Assembly (NCBI GenBank): GCA_900548615.1
Contig: URKW01000022.1
Span: 1-21,808, forward strand
Length of the DNA: 21,808 bases
Direction of reading: 5' to 3'
Source of the DNA: an uncultured Eubacteriales bacterium
Lineage (GTDB): Bacteria > Bacillota > Clostridia > Oscillospirales > Oscillospiraceae
A program made the position numbers and the translations under genes. Of this stretch, positions 8,214 to 15,682 are shown piece after piece (position 1 is the stretch's first letter; the number at the start of each line of letters is the position of its first letter). The notes beneath the pieces are model-generated. The model was given only the letters and a program-made list of their open reading frames with translations, did not search any database and had not been told where the DNA came from.

Positions 8214-8861
8214 TCACATCTCTGTGACGGCGCTCTCCACGATCAGCGTCATGTGGTCAGTGTACTTTTGCAGCATGTCGCAAACCGAGTCGGCGTCGCC
8301 GTTGATGGTGTCCAGCAGCATCCGCTGAAACACGGCGGTATCGGCGGCCCGTTGGGGAACACAGGAGGCGAAGATATACCGCAGCAGCGTCTGCTGCCCC
8401 TGAATGGCCAGCATGTGCTGATCCAGCCGGTGGTTGCCGCAGTTGTGGTAGTAGGTGCCCAGAAACTCCTTGACCGCCATCACCTCGTCGTGCTCGGTCT
8501 TGGCGTTGGTGTAGTCCTCCAGCTGCTTCCGCAGCTCCGCCACAATGGTAGCCCTGTCGCCGTTGACCATCGCCAGATGGATCGCGGCAGCGTGCAGCGT
8601 CATGGCTAGCTGCTGGATCTCCAGCACATCGTGGGGCGCCAGCGAGATAATGTGAGCGCCCACATTGTTTTCATAGACCACCAGCCCCTCCTGCTGCAAA
8701 CGGTTGATGGCTTCCCGTATGGGCGTACAGCTGACCCCCATGCGAGCCTGCAATTCGTTGACATTCAGCTTGGAACCGAGCGGCAGCTGCAGCTGAATAA
8801 TGGATTCCCGCAGCTTATGATAAACCATGTCCACCAGAGATTGCTTTTTAATAGAGAGCAT
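8214..8861 (-). CDS. GntR family transcriptional regulator (FCD domain)
   Basis: A 215-residue regulator. The N-terminal winged helix-turn-helix (about 5-70) shows VYHKLRESIIQ, LNVNELQARMGVSCTPIREA and LQQEGLV, typical of GntR. An all-helical C-terminal part (about 80-215) fits the FCD ligand-binding domain, with His residues (YYHNCGNHRLDQH) where FCD proteins often bind a metal. The frame is open 36 bases further upstream, but GGGAGG at 8867-8872 sits 5 bases before the ATG at 8861, so I start there. It is divergent from the B3/4 gene. Dyads over both promoters suggest it controls that gene and itself; the ligand is unknown. Confidence 0.88.
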   Translation of the reverse strand: MLSIKKQSLVDMVYHKLRESIIQLQLPLGSKLNVNELQARMGVSCTPIREAINRLQQEGLVVYENNVGAHIISLAPHDVLEIQQLAMTLHAAAIHLAMVNGDRATIVAELRKQLEDYTNAKTEHDEVMAVKEFLGTYYHNCGNHRLDQHMLAIQGQQTLLRYIFASCVPQRAADTAVFQRMLLDTINGDADSVCDMLQKYTDHMTLIVESAVTEM

Positions 8862-8901
8862 ACGCGCCTCCCGAATGTTGCTTCTTGCAAAATGCAAACA
8901 T

Positions 8902-8930
8902 ATTATAGTGACCTCGCATCAAAAAATCAA
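8902..8930 (-). promoter_or_regulatory. Promoter of the GntR gene
   Basis: On the reverse strand TTGATT (8925-8930), a 17-base spacer and a perfect TATAAT (8902-8907). The predicted start of transcription falls inside the TTGCAAAATGCAA dyad. Confidence 0.7.
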
Positions 8931-8973
8931 GAGAAAACTGTCGGTTTTTTCAGAAAAAATAAAAATTTTTTGC

Positions 8974-9001
8974 TTGCATTTTTCAAGAAATGTGTTATTA
9001 T
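8974..9001 (+). promoter_or_regulatory. Promoter of the B3/4-domain gene
   Basis: TTGCAT (8974-8979), a 16-base spacer and TATTAT (8996-9001), overlapped on both sides by dyads. The match is moderate. Confidence 0.55.
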
Positions 9002-9058
9002 ATCTTGCAAGATATATTTCGCTTTACAGCGATACAGTATACGAAGGAGGGTACGGTC

Positions 9059-9772
9059 ATGTACTATCAAGTGTCAAAGGAATTTTTGGAAAAGCTTCCC
9101 ACCGCCTATTTCGGCGCGGTTGCCGTGCGCGGACTGGACAACACCCGCGAGATACCGGAGCTGGAGCAGATGCTGGCGGAGAACGTCAATGCCTGCGAGG
9201 CCTACTTTACCGGCAAAAAGCCCAAGGAGACGGAGGACATCGTGCCCTACCGCACGGCCTTTACCGCACTGGGCATCAATCCCAACAAGTTCCTGTGCTC
9301 CATTGAGGCTCTGCTGACCCGTATCGCCAAGGGCAAGGGCTTCCCCCACATCAACGCTGCCGTGGATCTGGGCAATGCCGTTTCCATCAAGCACCGTCTG
9401 CCTATGGGCGCCCACGATCTGGACACCATTGACGAGGGGCTCGACGTTCGTCTGGCCGGAGAGGGAGACACCTTCATTCCCTTTGGCAGCACCGAGGAGG
9501 AGACTCCTGACGTGGGCGAGGCGGTCTATGCTTCCGGCAACGAGATCCGCACCCGCCGCTGGACGTGGCGGCAGTCGGAGCGCGGCAAGATCACCCAGGA
9601 AACCAAGGCCATTCTGTTCCCCATTGACGGTTTCTCCAATGTGAACGCGGAGGAGGTCCACAAGGCGGCAGATGAGCTGATCGACCTGCTGCACCGCTAC
9701 TTTGGCGACAGTATCGAGATCGAGGTGGGCTACGTCAGCAAGGAGCAGCCCCGCTTTGAGTTCTTCAAGTAA
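9059..9772 (+). CDS. Free-standing B3/4 domain protein (PheT editing-domain-like)
   Basis: A 237-residue protein resembling the B3/B4 domain of the phenylalanyl-tRNA synthetase beta chain, which hydrolyses mischarged Tyr-tRNA(Phe). Recognisable stretches are NPNKFLCSIEALLTRIAKGK, the INAAVDLGNAVSIKHRLPMG region, GAHDLDTI, and late RRWTWRQSERGKIT and ILFPIDGFS. There is no synthetase core, so it would act as a trans factor or on another ligand. The frame is open from 8990, but GAAGGAGGG before the ATG at 9059 fixes the start. Single gene, ended by the long hairpin at 9777-9827, and divergent from a GntR regulator. The exact substrate is not known. Confidence 0.88.
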   Translation: MYYQVSKEFLEKLPTAYFGAVAVRGLDNTREIPELEQMLAENVNACEAYFTGKKPKETEDIVPYRTAFTALGINPNKFLCSIEALLTRIAKGKGFPHINAAVDLGNAVSIKHRLPMGAHDLDTIDEGLDVRLAGEGDTFIPFGSTEEETPDVGEAVYASGNEIRTRRWTWRQSERGKITQETKAILFPIDGFSNVNAEEVHKAADELIDLLHRYFGDSIEIEVGYVSKEQPRFEFFK

Positions 9773-9776
9773 ATCT

Positions 9777-9827
9777 ATCACAACAAGAAACACCTTTCGC
9801 CATGCGAAAGGTGTTTCTTGTTGTGAT
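9777..9827. terminator. Very long perfect hairpin between convergent genes
   Basis: A perfect 24-bp stem (9777-9800 with 9804-9827) with a three-base CAT loop. It starts 5 bases after the B3/4 stop and ends 6 bases before the selD stop, so both transcripts would fold it. A clear T-run after it is missing on the + strand (GTTTGTT). Confidence 0.8.
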
Positions 9828-9832
9828 GTTTG

Positions 9833-10870
9833 TTACTCCAGGATAATCCAGTTTTCCTGCCGCTCCGTCACATAGCCCACAACGGCCGCTTGGGGAATGG
9901 CGTCTTGCAGCTCACGCAGGCACTTTTCAGCGTCGGCGGCGTCCACCGCCATCAGCAGGCCGCCGCTGGTCTGGGGATCGTACAGCAGATCCTGCATGGT
10001 GCGGCTAACGTTATTGCGGACGGTAACGCCCGCCTCGGCATAGTCCCGGTTGCGGTAGGCTCCGGCAGGGAGAAAGCCCATGTCGGCAAATTCCCAGGCT
10101 TCCGGATGGAAGGGGACGTTCCGGCTCTGGATATGAACGGTGCAGCCGCTGCCCTGCGCCATCTCGAAGCTGTGGCCCAGCAGGGCAAAGCCTGTCACGT
10201 CGGTGCAGCTGTGAACGCGGTATTTCACCATAATGTCGCGGGCGGCCTTGTTCAGCGTTGCCATCTGGCGATAAATGCGGCCCATCACGTCACCGCCCAC
10301 CAGTCCTGCCTTGGCGGCGGTAGTCAGCACGCCCACGCCCAGCGGCTTTGTCAGGATCAGTACGTCGCCGGGCTTTGCGCCGCTGTTGGTGAGAATGCGA
10401 TCCGGATGCACGAATCCGGACACTGCAAGGCCGTAGATGGGCTCCGCGCCGTGGATGGTGTGTCCGCCGGTGATGATGACGCCCGCTTCATAGGCCTTGT
10501 CGTAGCCGCCCCGCAGCAGCTCCTGCACCATGTCGGCCGTCATGGCGTCTGGGATGCACATGATGTTCAGCGCCAGCTTCGGCTCACCGCCCATGGCGTA
10601 TACGTCGCTGATGGCGTTGGTCGCGGCGATCTGGCCGTACAGGAATGGATCGTCCACGATAGGCGGAAAGAAGTCTGTGGTCTGTACCAGCGCCGTATTC
10701 TCGTCCAGATAGTACACGCTGGCGTCGTCCGACTTGTCAAAGCCCACCAGCAGCCGGGGATCGCTGTGGGTGCGGAAGCCTTCCAGAAGATGCACCAGCG
10801 TTCCCGCGCCCACCTTCGCGCCGCAACCGGCGCAGGAGGCCAATTTTGTCAGCTTTACTGCCGTTTCCAT
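9833..10870 (-). CDS. selD: Selenide, water dikinase SelD (selenophosphate synthase)
   Basis: Makes selenophosphate, the reactive selenium donor, from selenide and ATP. 345 residues, normal length. Near the N-terminus LASCAGCGAKVG carries catalytic Cys16 and Lys19, equivalent to E. coli Cys17/Lys20. The codon is TGC, so this is the Cys form rather than the selenocysteine form common in related bacteria. Further motifs are TTDFFPPIVDDP, ATNAISDVYAMGG (Mg-ATP aspartates), ITGGHTIHGAEP and DPQTSGGLL. An open frame extends upstream to 11026, but GGAGG before the ATG at 10870 sets the start. It is the last gene of the leftward selenium operon, 4 bases after the DUF3343 gene. Confidence 0.97.
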   Translation of the reverse strand: METAVKLTKLASCAGCGAKVGAGTLVHLLEGFRTHSDPRLLVGFDKSDDASVYYLDENTALVQTTDFFPPIVDDPFLYGQIAATNAISDVYAMGGEPKLALNIMCIPDAMTADMVQELLRGGYDKAYEAGVIITGGHTIHGAEPIYGLAVSGFVHPDRILTNSGAKPGDVLILTKPLGVGVLTTAAKAGLVGGDVMGRIYRQMATLNKAARDIMVKYRVHSCTDVTGFALLGHSFEMAQGSGCTVHIQSRNVPFHPEAWEFADMGFLPAGAYRNRDYAEAGVTVRNNVSRTMQDLLYDPQTSGGLLMAVDAADAEKCLRELQDAIPQAAVVGYVTERQENWIILE

Positions 10871-10874
10871 TCCG

Positions 10875-11147
10875 TCAGTCCTCCGTTTCGTCCGTATGAT
10901 ACACGGTGGTATACTGTTGGCCGTCCCACGCGGCGATCTGCTCGATCTCCTCCGCACATGCGCCGCCAGGCGGCAGATAGCCGCCCTCACAGCGTACACA
11001 TGTGCCGCAGCTGCTGCTGAGGTCACGTGGCACCGGCATCATGCGGCAGGCCACACCCGCTTCGGCGCACAGCTGCTTGTAGCGGACTGCGCCGAAGTGG
11101 GAGAAAAAGGTCACAATGTACGTCACTTGGTAAAGGTCAGCGTCCAT
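10875..11147 (-). CDS. DUF3343 family protein (selenium cluster)
   Basis: A 90-residue protein. YIVTFFSHFGAVRYKQLC near the start and VPRDLSSSCGTCVRC in the middle are typical of DUF3343, a small family that recurs beside selD and yedE/yedF genes. Its reaction is unknown. The cysteines at SSSCGTC could bind or pass selenium or sulfur, which is a guess. AAGGA lies about 7 bases before the ATG at 11147, so I chose that start, which overlaps the TusA-like gene by 25 bases. A GTG at 11126 (GTGA overlap with the stop) is an alternative. Tightly packed with its neighbours, so translational coupling is likely. Confidence 0.82.
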   Translation of the reverse strand: MDADLYQVTYIVTFFSHFGAVRYKQLCAEAGVACRMMPVPRDLSSSCGTCVRCEGGYLPPGGACAEEIEQIAAWDGQQYTTVYHTDETED

Positions 11148-11329
11148 TCGCCGTCCTTTTCGTCAACTGCCACCTGATAGCCCTGATGCTGGGCATAGCG
11201 GGTGGTGTTTTCGCGGGAGGCGTGGTTGTCCACAATGATCTGATAGGCGTTTTCCTTGCTCTCCATGGCGCTGCGCAGCAGCACAACAGGTTCGGGGCAG
11301 GAAAGACCCCGTGCGTCGATGATTTTCAT
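11123..11329 (-). CDS. TusA/SirA-like sulfur (selenium) carrier, YedF-type N-domain
   Basis: A 68-residue TusA-fold protein. DARGLSCPEPV holds the signature CPxP with Cys11, which in TusA carries a persulfide. In selenium clusters the related YedF protein has this domain plus a second one. Here only the TusA part is encoded, followed by a separate DUF3343 gene. A role in handing selenium to SelD is inferred from the neighbours. AAGGAG lies before the ATG at 11329, and the gene follows yedE after 12 bases. Confidence 0.88.
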   Translation of the reverse strand: MKIIDARGLSCPEPVVLLRSAMESKENAYQIIVDNHASRENTTRYAQHQGYQVAVDEKDGEWTLTFTK

Positions 11330-11341
11330 ATTGGTATCTCC

Positions 11342-12424
11342 TTATTTCTTCTTGAAGGTGTTCAGGCAGGCGATCACGAGTACCACGGCGATGCCCAGCA
11401 GCACAGCGATCTTACCGGCAGCGGTGGGGCCATCGGCGCTGGAGGCCAGACCGAAGTTGTGGCAGAAGGCGGCACCCACGATCAGACCCAGCACGGTCAC
11501 GGCACTGTCGGAGTTGCCCTCGCCGGACATGACCAGCTGACGCAAGGGGCAGCCGCCCAGCAGCACGCAGCCAAAGCCCACCAGCAGCATGCCCAAGCAG
11601 TTCCACAGGCCGTCCGTGTGGGCGATGGGCTGGCCCTTGAAGCCCAGATGGAAGAAGGTGGCCTCGCCCACGCCGTTGAGGATCAGGTTGCAGACCAGCG
11701 CGCTGACCAGAATGGCACCGAAGCCCATCAGCAGTTTGGGCTCGCGAAACAGCACCACGTCACGGATGCCGCCCACCATGCACAGGCGGGTACGCTGGGC
11801 CAGAGCGCCCACGATCAGACCGGCGATCAGGCTGATGGCAACAGCGGCATGCTTGGCGCCGGGGCCGCCGCCCGCTTCGGTGAAAAAGATGAAGGCGGGA
11901 GCCGCCACCAGCAGGATAAACACCACCACCTGAATGACGGGGAAGATCACGCCGTCCAGCTTGGTCTGGGTATAGGTGCGCTTCAGGGAATAGCCCCGCT
12001 TCAGGAAGAACACACCGGCCAGAATACCCAGCGCAAAGCCCAGCAGACCCAGCAGGGCGTTCAGGTCGCCGCCTGCCAGACGCAGGATCATGCGGAAGGG
12101 GCAGCCCAGGAACATCAGGCAGCCCACCATCACGAAGAGGCCCAGCACAAACCGGGTGACAGGAGCGCTGCCGCCCTTGGCGGAGAACTCCTTCTTGACA
12201 AGCGCCACGCCGAAGCTGCCCAGCACCAGACCGATGATCTCGGGCCGGATGTACTGTACGGCGGCGGCACGGTGCAGACCCAGACCACCAGCGGTATCCC
12301 GCAGGAAGCAGGCAATGCAGAAGCCCATGTTGGAGGGATTGCCGAAAAAGACCAGCAGCGAAGCAATGACGCCGATGATCAGTCCGGCGATGACGATTTG
12401 AATTCGTTCGCGTTTGACATTCAT
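11342..12424 (-). CDS. yedE: YedE-type putative selenium transporter
   Basis: A 360-residue membrane protein of the YeeE/YedE family with about ten hydrophobic segments. The two halves each carry paired cysteine motifs: NPSNMGFCIACFLRD (about 30-44) and GCLMFLGCPFRM in the first, QRTRLCMVGGIRD and LLGGCPLRQLVMSGEG in the second. Related YeeE proteins import thiosulfate by passing it along such cysteines. YedE forms linked to selD are taken to import a selenium compound. AGAGGAG lies about 11 bases before the ATG. First gene of the leftward selenium operon. Function is from family and context, not shown directly. Confidence 0.9.
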   Translation of the reverse strand: MNVKRERIQIVIAGLIIGVIASLLVFFGNPSNMGFCIACFLRDTAGGLGLHRAAAVQYIRPEIIGLVLGSFGVALVKKEFSAKGGSAPVTRFVLGLFVMVGCLMFLGCPFRMILRLAGGDLNALLGLLGFALGILAGVFFLKRGYSLKRTYTQTKLDGVIFPVIQVVVFILLVAAPAFIFFTEAGGGPGAKHAAVAISLIAGLIVGALAQRTRLCMVGGIRDVVLFREPKLLMGFGAILVSALVCNLILNGVGEATFFHLGFKGQPIAHTDGLWNCLGMLLVGFGCVLLGGCPLRQLVMSGEGNSDSAVTVLGLIVGAAFCHNFGLASSADGPTAAGKIAVLLGIAVVLVIACLNTFKKK

Positions 12425-12455
12425 GTTGGATTTTTCTCCTCTTTATATAGTATCT

Positions 12456-12498
12456 TACCATACCATACCACCATAGTCGACAGAATGTCCAATATCAA
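12456..12498 (-). promoter_or_regulatory. Likely promoter of the yedE-selD operon with TACCA repeats
   Basis: On the reverse strand TTGATA (12493-12498), a 17-base spacer and TATGGT (12470-12475). Three tandem TACCA units (12456-12470) fall at the predicted start. The site lies in the 160-base divergent region facing the desulfurase-lysR genes. A nearby GATATATC palindrome could bind a regulator. Moderate support. Confidence 0.4.
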
Positions 12499-12523
12499 TT
12501 ATAGATATATCCTCTTAAAAGAT

Positions 12524-12552
12524 TTGATTTTTCAATAAATGTGTGGTAAACT
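12524..12552 (+). promoter_or_regulatory. Likely promoter of the desulfurase-lysR genes
   Basis: TTGATT (12524-12529), a 17-base spacer and TAAACT (12547-12552), 32 bases before the GTG start. The -35 lies in a small TTGA-N4-TCAA dyad, a possible operator. Weak to moderate match. Confidence 0.45.
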
Positions 12553-12584
12553 AATAAAAAATAAGGGAAAAGGAGCATGAAGCC

Positions 12585-13748
12585 GTGGAGCGGATCTATC
12601 TGGACAACGCCAGCACCAGCTTTCCCAAGGCGGAAGGCGTAGCGGAGGCGGTCTATCAGTATATAAAGGAGTGCGGCTGCAACATCAACCGCGGCGGCTA
12701 TGATGAGGCGTATCAGGCGGAGGAGCTGGTGCTGGAGACCCGGCAGAGGCTGACAGCGCTGTTCCACGGCCCGGACTGCCGGAACGTGGCATTTACCCGC
12801 AATATTACGGAGAGCCTGAACGTGCTGCTGAAGGGCTTTTTGCGCCCCGGAGACCATGTGCTGGTGTCCGCCATGGAGCACAACGCCGTCATGCGGCCCC
12901 TGACCCAACTGCAAAGCCGGGGCGTGTCTTTTGACCGTATCCCTTGCGCTGGGGACGGTACGCTGGATACGTCTGCCATGGCGGCTCTGCTGCGGGATAA
13001 CACGCGGGCTGTTGTGATGCTGCATGCCAGCAACGTCTGCGGCACGGTGCTGCCTGCGGCGGAGGTTGGGGCTTTCTGCCATGCCCACGGCCTGAAATTT
13101 ATATTAGATGCCGCCCAGACGGCGGGCGTGCTGCCCATCGACATGGCGGCCATGCATATTGACGCGCTGGCCTTTACCGGTCACAAGGGCCTTCTGGGCC
13201 CGCAAGGGGTGGGGGGATTCCTTCTCCAGCCGGACATGGTGCCACTGGTCACGCCGCTGATCGCCGGCGGAACCGGCAGCGTCAGCCATGAGGAGCGGAT
13301 GCCGTCATTCCTACCGGATAAGTTCGAGGCAGGTACCCTGAACCTGCCGGGAATCATGGGCCTGCATGCCGCGCTATGCTGGCTGGAGCGGGAGACCATC
13401 GACAAGGTGCGCAGCCACGAATTGGCGCTGACAGAGCGCTTTCTTATAGGGGCGGAGGAGATCCCGAACCTGCGCGTGATCGGACGCAAGGGGACAGAGG
13501 GGCGCGTCGGCGCGGTGTCCGTCCTGCCGGAGAACGTGGATCCTGCCCTGATGGCCGACGCGCTGGGGCAGGAATACGGTATCATGGTGCGGGTGGGGCT
13601 GCACTGCGCCCCCAACGCCCACAAGACGCTGGGCACATTTCCTACAGGCACCATCCGCTTTTCCTTCGGGCATCAGAACACGACCCGGCAGGTGGACGCG
13701 GCGCTGCTGGCGCTGCGGAAATTATGCGGGAGGACCACATGGAACTGA
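12585..13748 (+). CDS. Class V aminotransferase: cysteine desulfurase / selenocysteine lyase-like
   Basis: A 387-residue PLP enzyme of the cysteine desulfurase group. YLDNASTSFPKA opens the protein. AMEHNAV has the cofactor-stacking His99, ILDAAQTAG gives Asp175/Gln178, FTGHKGLLGPQG the Schiff-base Lys201, and VRVGLHCAP the catalytic Cys341 near the C-terminus. It resembles the subfamily found next to orphan selD genes (the EF2568 type of Enterococcus). In this place it may release selenium from selenocysteine or sulfur from cysteine. The GTG at 12585 is chosen because AAGGAG lies 9 bases before it and the frame starts with the conserved MERIYLDNAS. Its 3' end overlaps the LysR gene by 10 bases. 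Confidence 0.9.
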   Translation: MERIYLDNASTSFPKAEGVAEAVYQYIKECGCNINRGGYDEAYQAEELVLETRQRLTALFHGPDCRNVAFTRNITESLNVLLKGFLRPGDHVLVSAMEHNAVMRPLTQLQSRGVSFDRIPCAGDGTLDTSAMAALLRDNTRAVVMLHASNVCGTVLPAAEVGAFCHAHGLKFILDAAQTAGVLPIDMAAMHIDALAFTGHKGLLGPQGVGGFLLQPDMVPLVTPLIAGGTGSVSHEERMPSFLPDKFEAGTLNLPGIMGLHAALCWLERETIDKVRSHELALTERFLIGAEEIPNLRVIGRKGTEGRVGAVSVLPENVDPALMADALGQEYGIMVRVGLHCAPNAHKTLGTFPTGTIRFSFGHQNTTRQVDAALLALRKLCGRTTWN

Positions 13749-14632
13749 AGCAATTACAGTCATTCTGCGCTGTTGTAAAGTATAAGAGCTTCACAAAGGC
13801 GGCGGAGAAATTATACTTGTCCCAGCCCACCGTCAGCACCCATGTGCGGCAGCTGGAGGAGGAATTTCAGACCAGTCTTATCGTGCGCACCACGAAATCG
13901 GTGGAGGTCACACCCCGCGGACAGGAGCTGTACGAATGCGCCTGCAACATTGTAAATCTGCGGGACAATCTGATGCGCAGCTGGAGCGACGAGGACGAAA
14001 AAATGATCCGCATCGGAGCGTCCACCATCCCCTCCGCCTATATCCTGCCGGAGATTTTGCCCGCTTTCCGAGCCATTCGCCCCGCAACCCAGTTCCATGT
14101 CTTTCAAAGCGACAGTCAGGGCATCGTGGATGGCCTGATGTGCGGCGCCTTCGACATGGGGCTGATCGGCGTGGAGGTACACGAGGAGATGCTGGAGCTG
14201 ACGCCGTTCTACGCGGATCAAATGGTGCTTATCACGCCGGTGAACGAACATTTTCTCCGTTTCCGGGATGCCGGCGGCATGACGCTGGCGGACATCTGCC
14301 GGGAGCCCATGCTGCTGCGGGAAAAGGGAAGCGGCAGCAAAAAATGCGTGTCCACTTATTTTGAGCGGATGGGTGTGGACGAAAACGACCTGACGGTCAC
14401 GGCGCGGCTGAACGATCAGGAATCCATCAAAAATCTGGTGGCCGGAGGTCTGGGCATCTCCATCATTTCCGAAAAAGCCGCCGAGGACGCGGTAAAGGCG
14501 GGCCGTTTGATGACGTTTCCGCTTCCGGATGCCGGAGCGCACCGCCAGCTGTACGTGGCCTGCCGCCGGGGCGCTCCGGTCAGCGGCCAGACCCAGCAGT
14601 TCATCCATTTTGTCAAGAACTTCTATCGCTGA
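13739..14632 (+). CDS. LysR family regulator, selenium-metabolism associated
   Basis: A 297-residue LysR-type regulator. The N-terminal helix-turn-helix (about 1-60) reads MELKQLQSFCAVVKYKSFTK then LYLSQPTVSTHVRQLEEEF. The C-terminal two-lobe effector domain (about 90-297) starts at RIGASTIPSAYILPEILP. The length is typical. CGGGAGGA lies just before the ATG at 13739, inside the end of the desulfurase gene, so translation is coupled. LysR proteins of this kind are recurrent in selD/yedE clusters. It probably controls the divergent operons around 12424-12585; the signal, perhaps a selenium or sulfur compound, is not known. Confidence 0.9.
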   Translation: MELKQLQSFCAVVKYKSFTKAAEKLYLSQPTVSTHVRQLEEEFQTSLIVRTTKSVEVTPRGQELYECACNIVNLRDNLMRSWSDEDEKMIRIGASTIPSAYILPEILPAFRAIRPATQFHVFQSDSQGIVDGLMCGAFDMGLIGVEVHEEMLELTPFYADQMVLITPVNEHFLRFRDAGGMTLADICREPMLLREKGSGSKKCVSTYFERMGVDENDLTVTARLNDQESIKNLVAGGLGISIISEKAAEDAVKAGRLMTFPLPDAGAHRQLYVACRRGAPVSGQTQQFIHFVKNFYR

Positions 14633-14671
14633 GCATGTGCTCAGCAGGGGAGACCGGTCACTTTCTTTCCC

Positions 14672-14700
14672 TTGCGCCATAGGGAAAATGGTGGTATACT
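14672..14700 (+). promoter_or_regulatory. Promoter of the kinase operon
   Basis: TTGCGC (14672-14677), a 17-base spacer and TATACT (14695-14700), 34 bases before the ATG. The -10 is good and the -35 poor. Confidence 0.5.
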
Positions 14701-14734
14701 ATACCGTAACCAAGTCTCGAAAGGAGCACATTTC

Positions 14735-15661
14735 ATGCGAGTTATCGACCTGGAAAACATCAATAACGCCATGCGGAACGAGACACAGTTTGTTCTGCGC
14801 TGCGAGGAGGTCTATCACGATAAGATAAGCGCCGCTGCGGCCTCCATCCTGTCCACCCGGCAGGAGCGTCCGGTGGTGGCGCTGACCGGGCCTTCCGGTT
14901 CCGGAAAGACCACGACCGCGCTGCGGCTGGAGGACTATCTGAAGAATCTGGGTGTGAAGGTCTGCGTGATCCATATGGATAATTTCTTTCTGCCGCTGGA
15001 TCGCCGTCCGCCGGAGCTGACAGACTGGGAGTCCCCCTATTGCGTGGACGTGGACAGCCTGATCGGCTGCATCAGCCAGCTGATGGACGGCAAGGAGGTG
15101 GATGTTCCCTGGTACGACTTCAAGACCGGCACCACCGGCGGCTATACCAAGATGCAAGGCTATACCGACGCCGTCATCATCGCCGAGGGTATCCACATGC
15201 TCAACCCGCTGATCTTTGATAAAATTCGCGGCGTCGCCAACGGCGTATACGTGGCGCCTCGCACTCGTATCATCACCAACGACGATAAGATCGTCCGGCC
15301 AGAGCAGCTGCGTGTGGCCCGCCGTATGATCCGCGACTACAATACCCGCGGACACAGCATCGCACAGACGGTGGAACGTTCGGAGAGCGTGGATCGGGGC
15401 GAGATCAACTATATCCAGCCCTATAAGGAAAACGCCGCCATCCACATTGACACCTTCCACGATTATGAGCCTTGCATCCTCGCCAAATATCTCAGCGAGA
15501 TCCCCTGCTTCCGCGAGGAGATGACGCCGGAGTTTCTGGAGTCCCACGGCCTGACAGACTTGATGAAGGTGGTGCGGGGCGTTCCGCCGCTGCACTGTCC
15601 CTATGTGCCTCAGAACTCGCTGGTGCGTGAGTTTGTGGGCGGAAGCTGCTATGAATATTGA
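14735..15661 (+). CDS. Uridine kinase-like P-loop nucleoside kinase
   Basis: A 308-residue kinase of the phosphoribulokinase/uridine kinase group. Walker A GPSGSGKT is at 52-59, VIHMDNFFLP with Asp82 is the substrate/Mg segment, DVPWYDFKTGTT is the typical uridine-kinase loop, and IIAEGIHML follows. About 50 residues before the P-loop and 100 after the core are additions relative to E. coli Udk (about 213 residues). The substrate could thus be another nucleoside or sugar. AAAGGAG lies 8 bases before the ATG at 14735; the frame is open further upstream but without a better site. First of three tightly spaced genes. Confidence 0.85.
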   Translation: MRVIDLENINNAMRNETQFVLRCEEVYHDKISAAAASILSTRQERPVVALTGPSGSGKTTTALRLEDYLKNLGVKVCVIHMDNFFLPLDRRPPELTDWESPYCVDVDSLIGCISQLMDGKEVDVPWYDFKTGTTGGYTKMQGYTDAVIIAEGIHMLNPLIFDKIRGVANGVYVAPRTRIITNDDKIVRPEQLRVARRMIRDYNTRGHSIAQTVERSESVDRGEINYIQPYKENAAIHIDTFHDYEPCILAKYLSEIPCFREEMTPEFLESHGLTDLMKVVRGVPPLHCPYVPQNSLVREFVGGSCYEY

Positions 15662-15682
15662 TCGTAATAAAGGAGTGATCGT

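Larger units (their letters stand above)
8884..9016. promoter_or_regulatory. Candidate GntR operator cluster (CTTGCA dyads)
   Basis: Three related elements: TTGCA-N3-TGCAA at 8885-8897 (at the regulator's start of transcription), CTTG-N7-CAAG at 8973-8987 (over the -35 of the B3/4 gene), and a perfect 18-bp palindrome TATATCTTGCAAGATATA at 8999-9016 (over its -10/start). All share the CTTGCA/TTGCAA core. Binding by the GntR protein is inferred from placement. Confidence 0.55.

Noticed and set aside
9833..11026. selD start at 11026 giving a 397-residue protein
   Set aside because: The extra N-terminus is antisense-like and overlaps the DUF3343 gene; GGAGG before the ATG at 10870 and the family N-terminus set the shorter start.
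14629..14644. CTGAGCA/TGCTCAG palindrome after the LysR stop as a terminator
   Set aside because: Only a two-base loop and no T-run follows; probably chance or a weak protein site.
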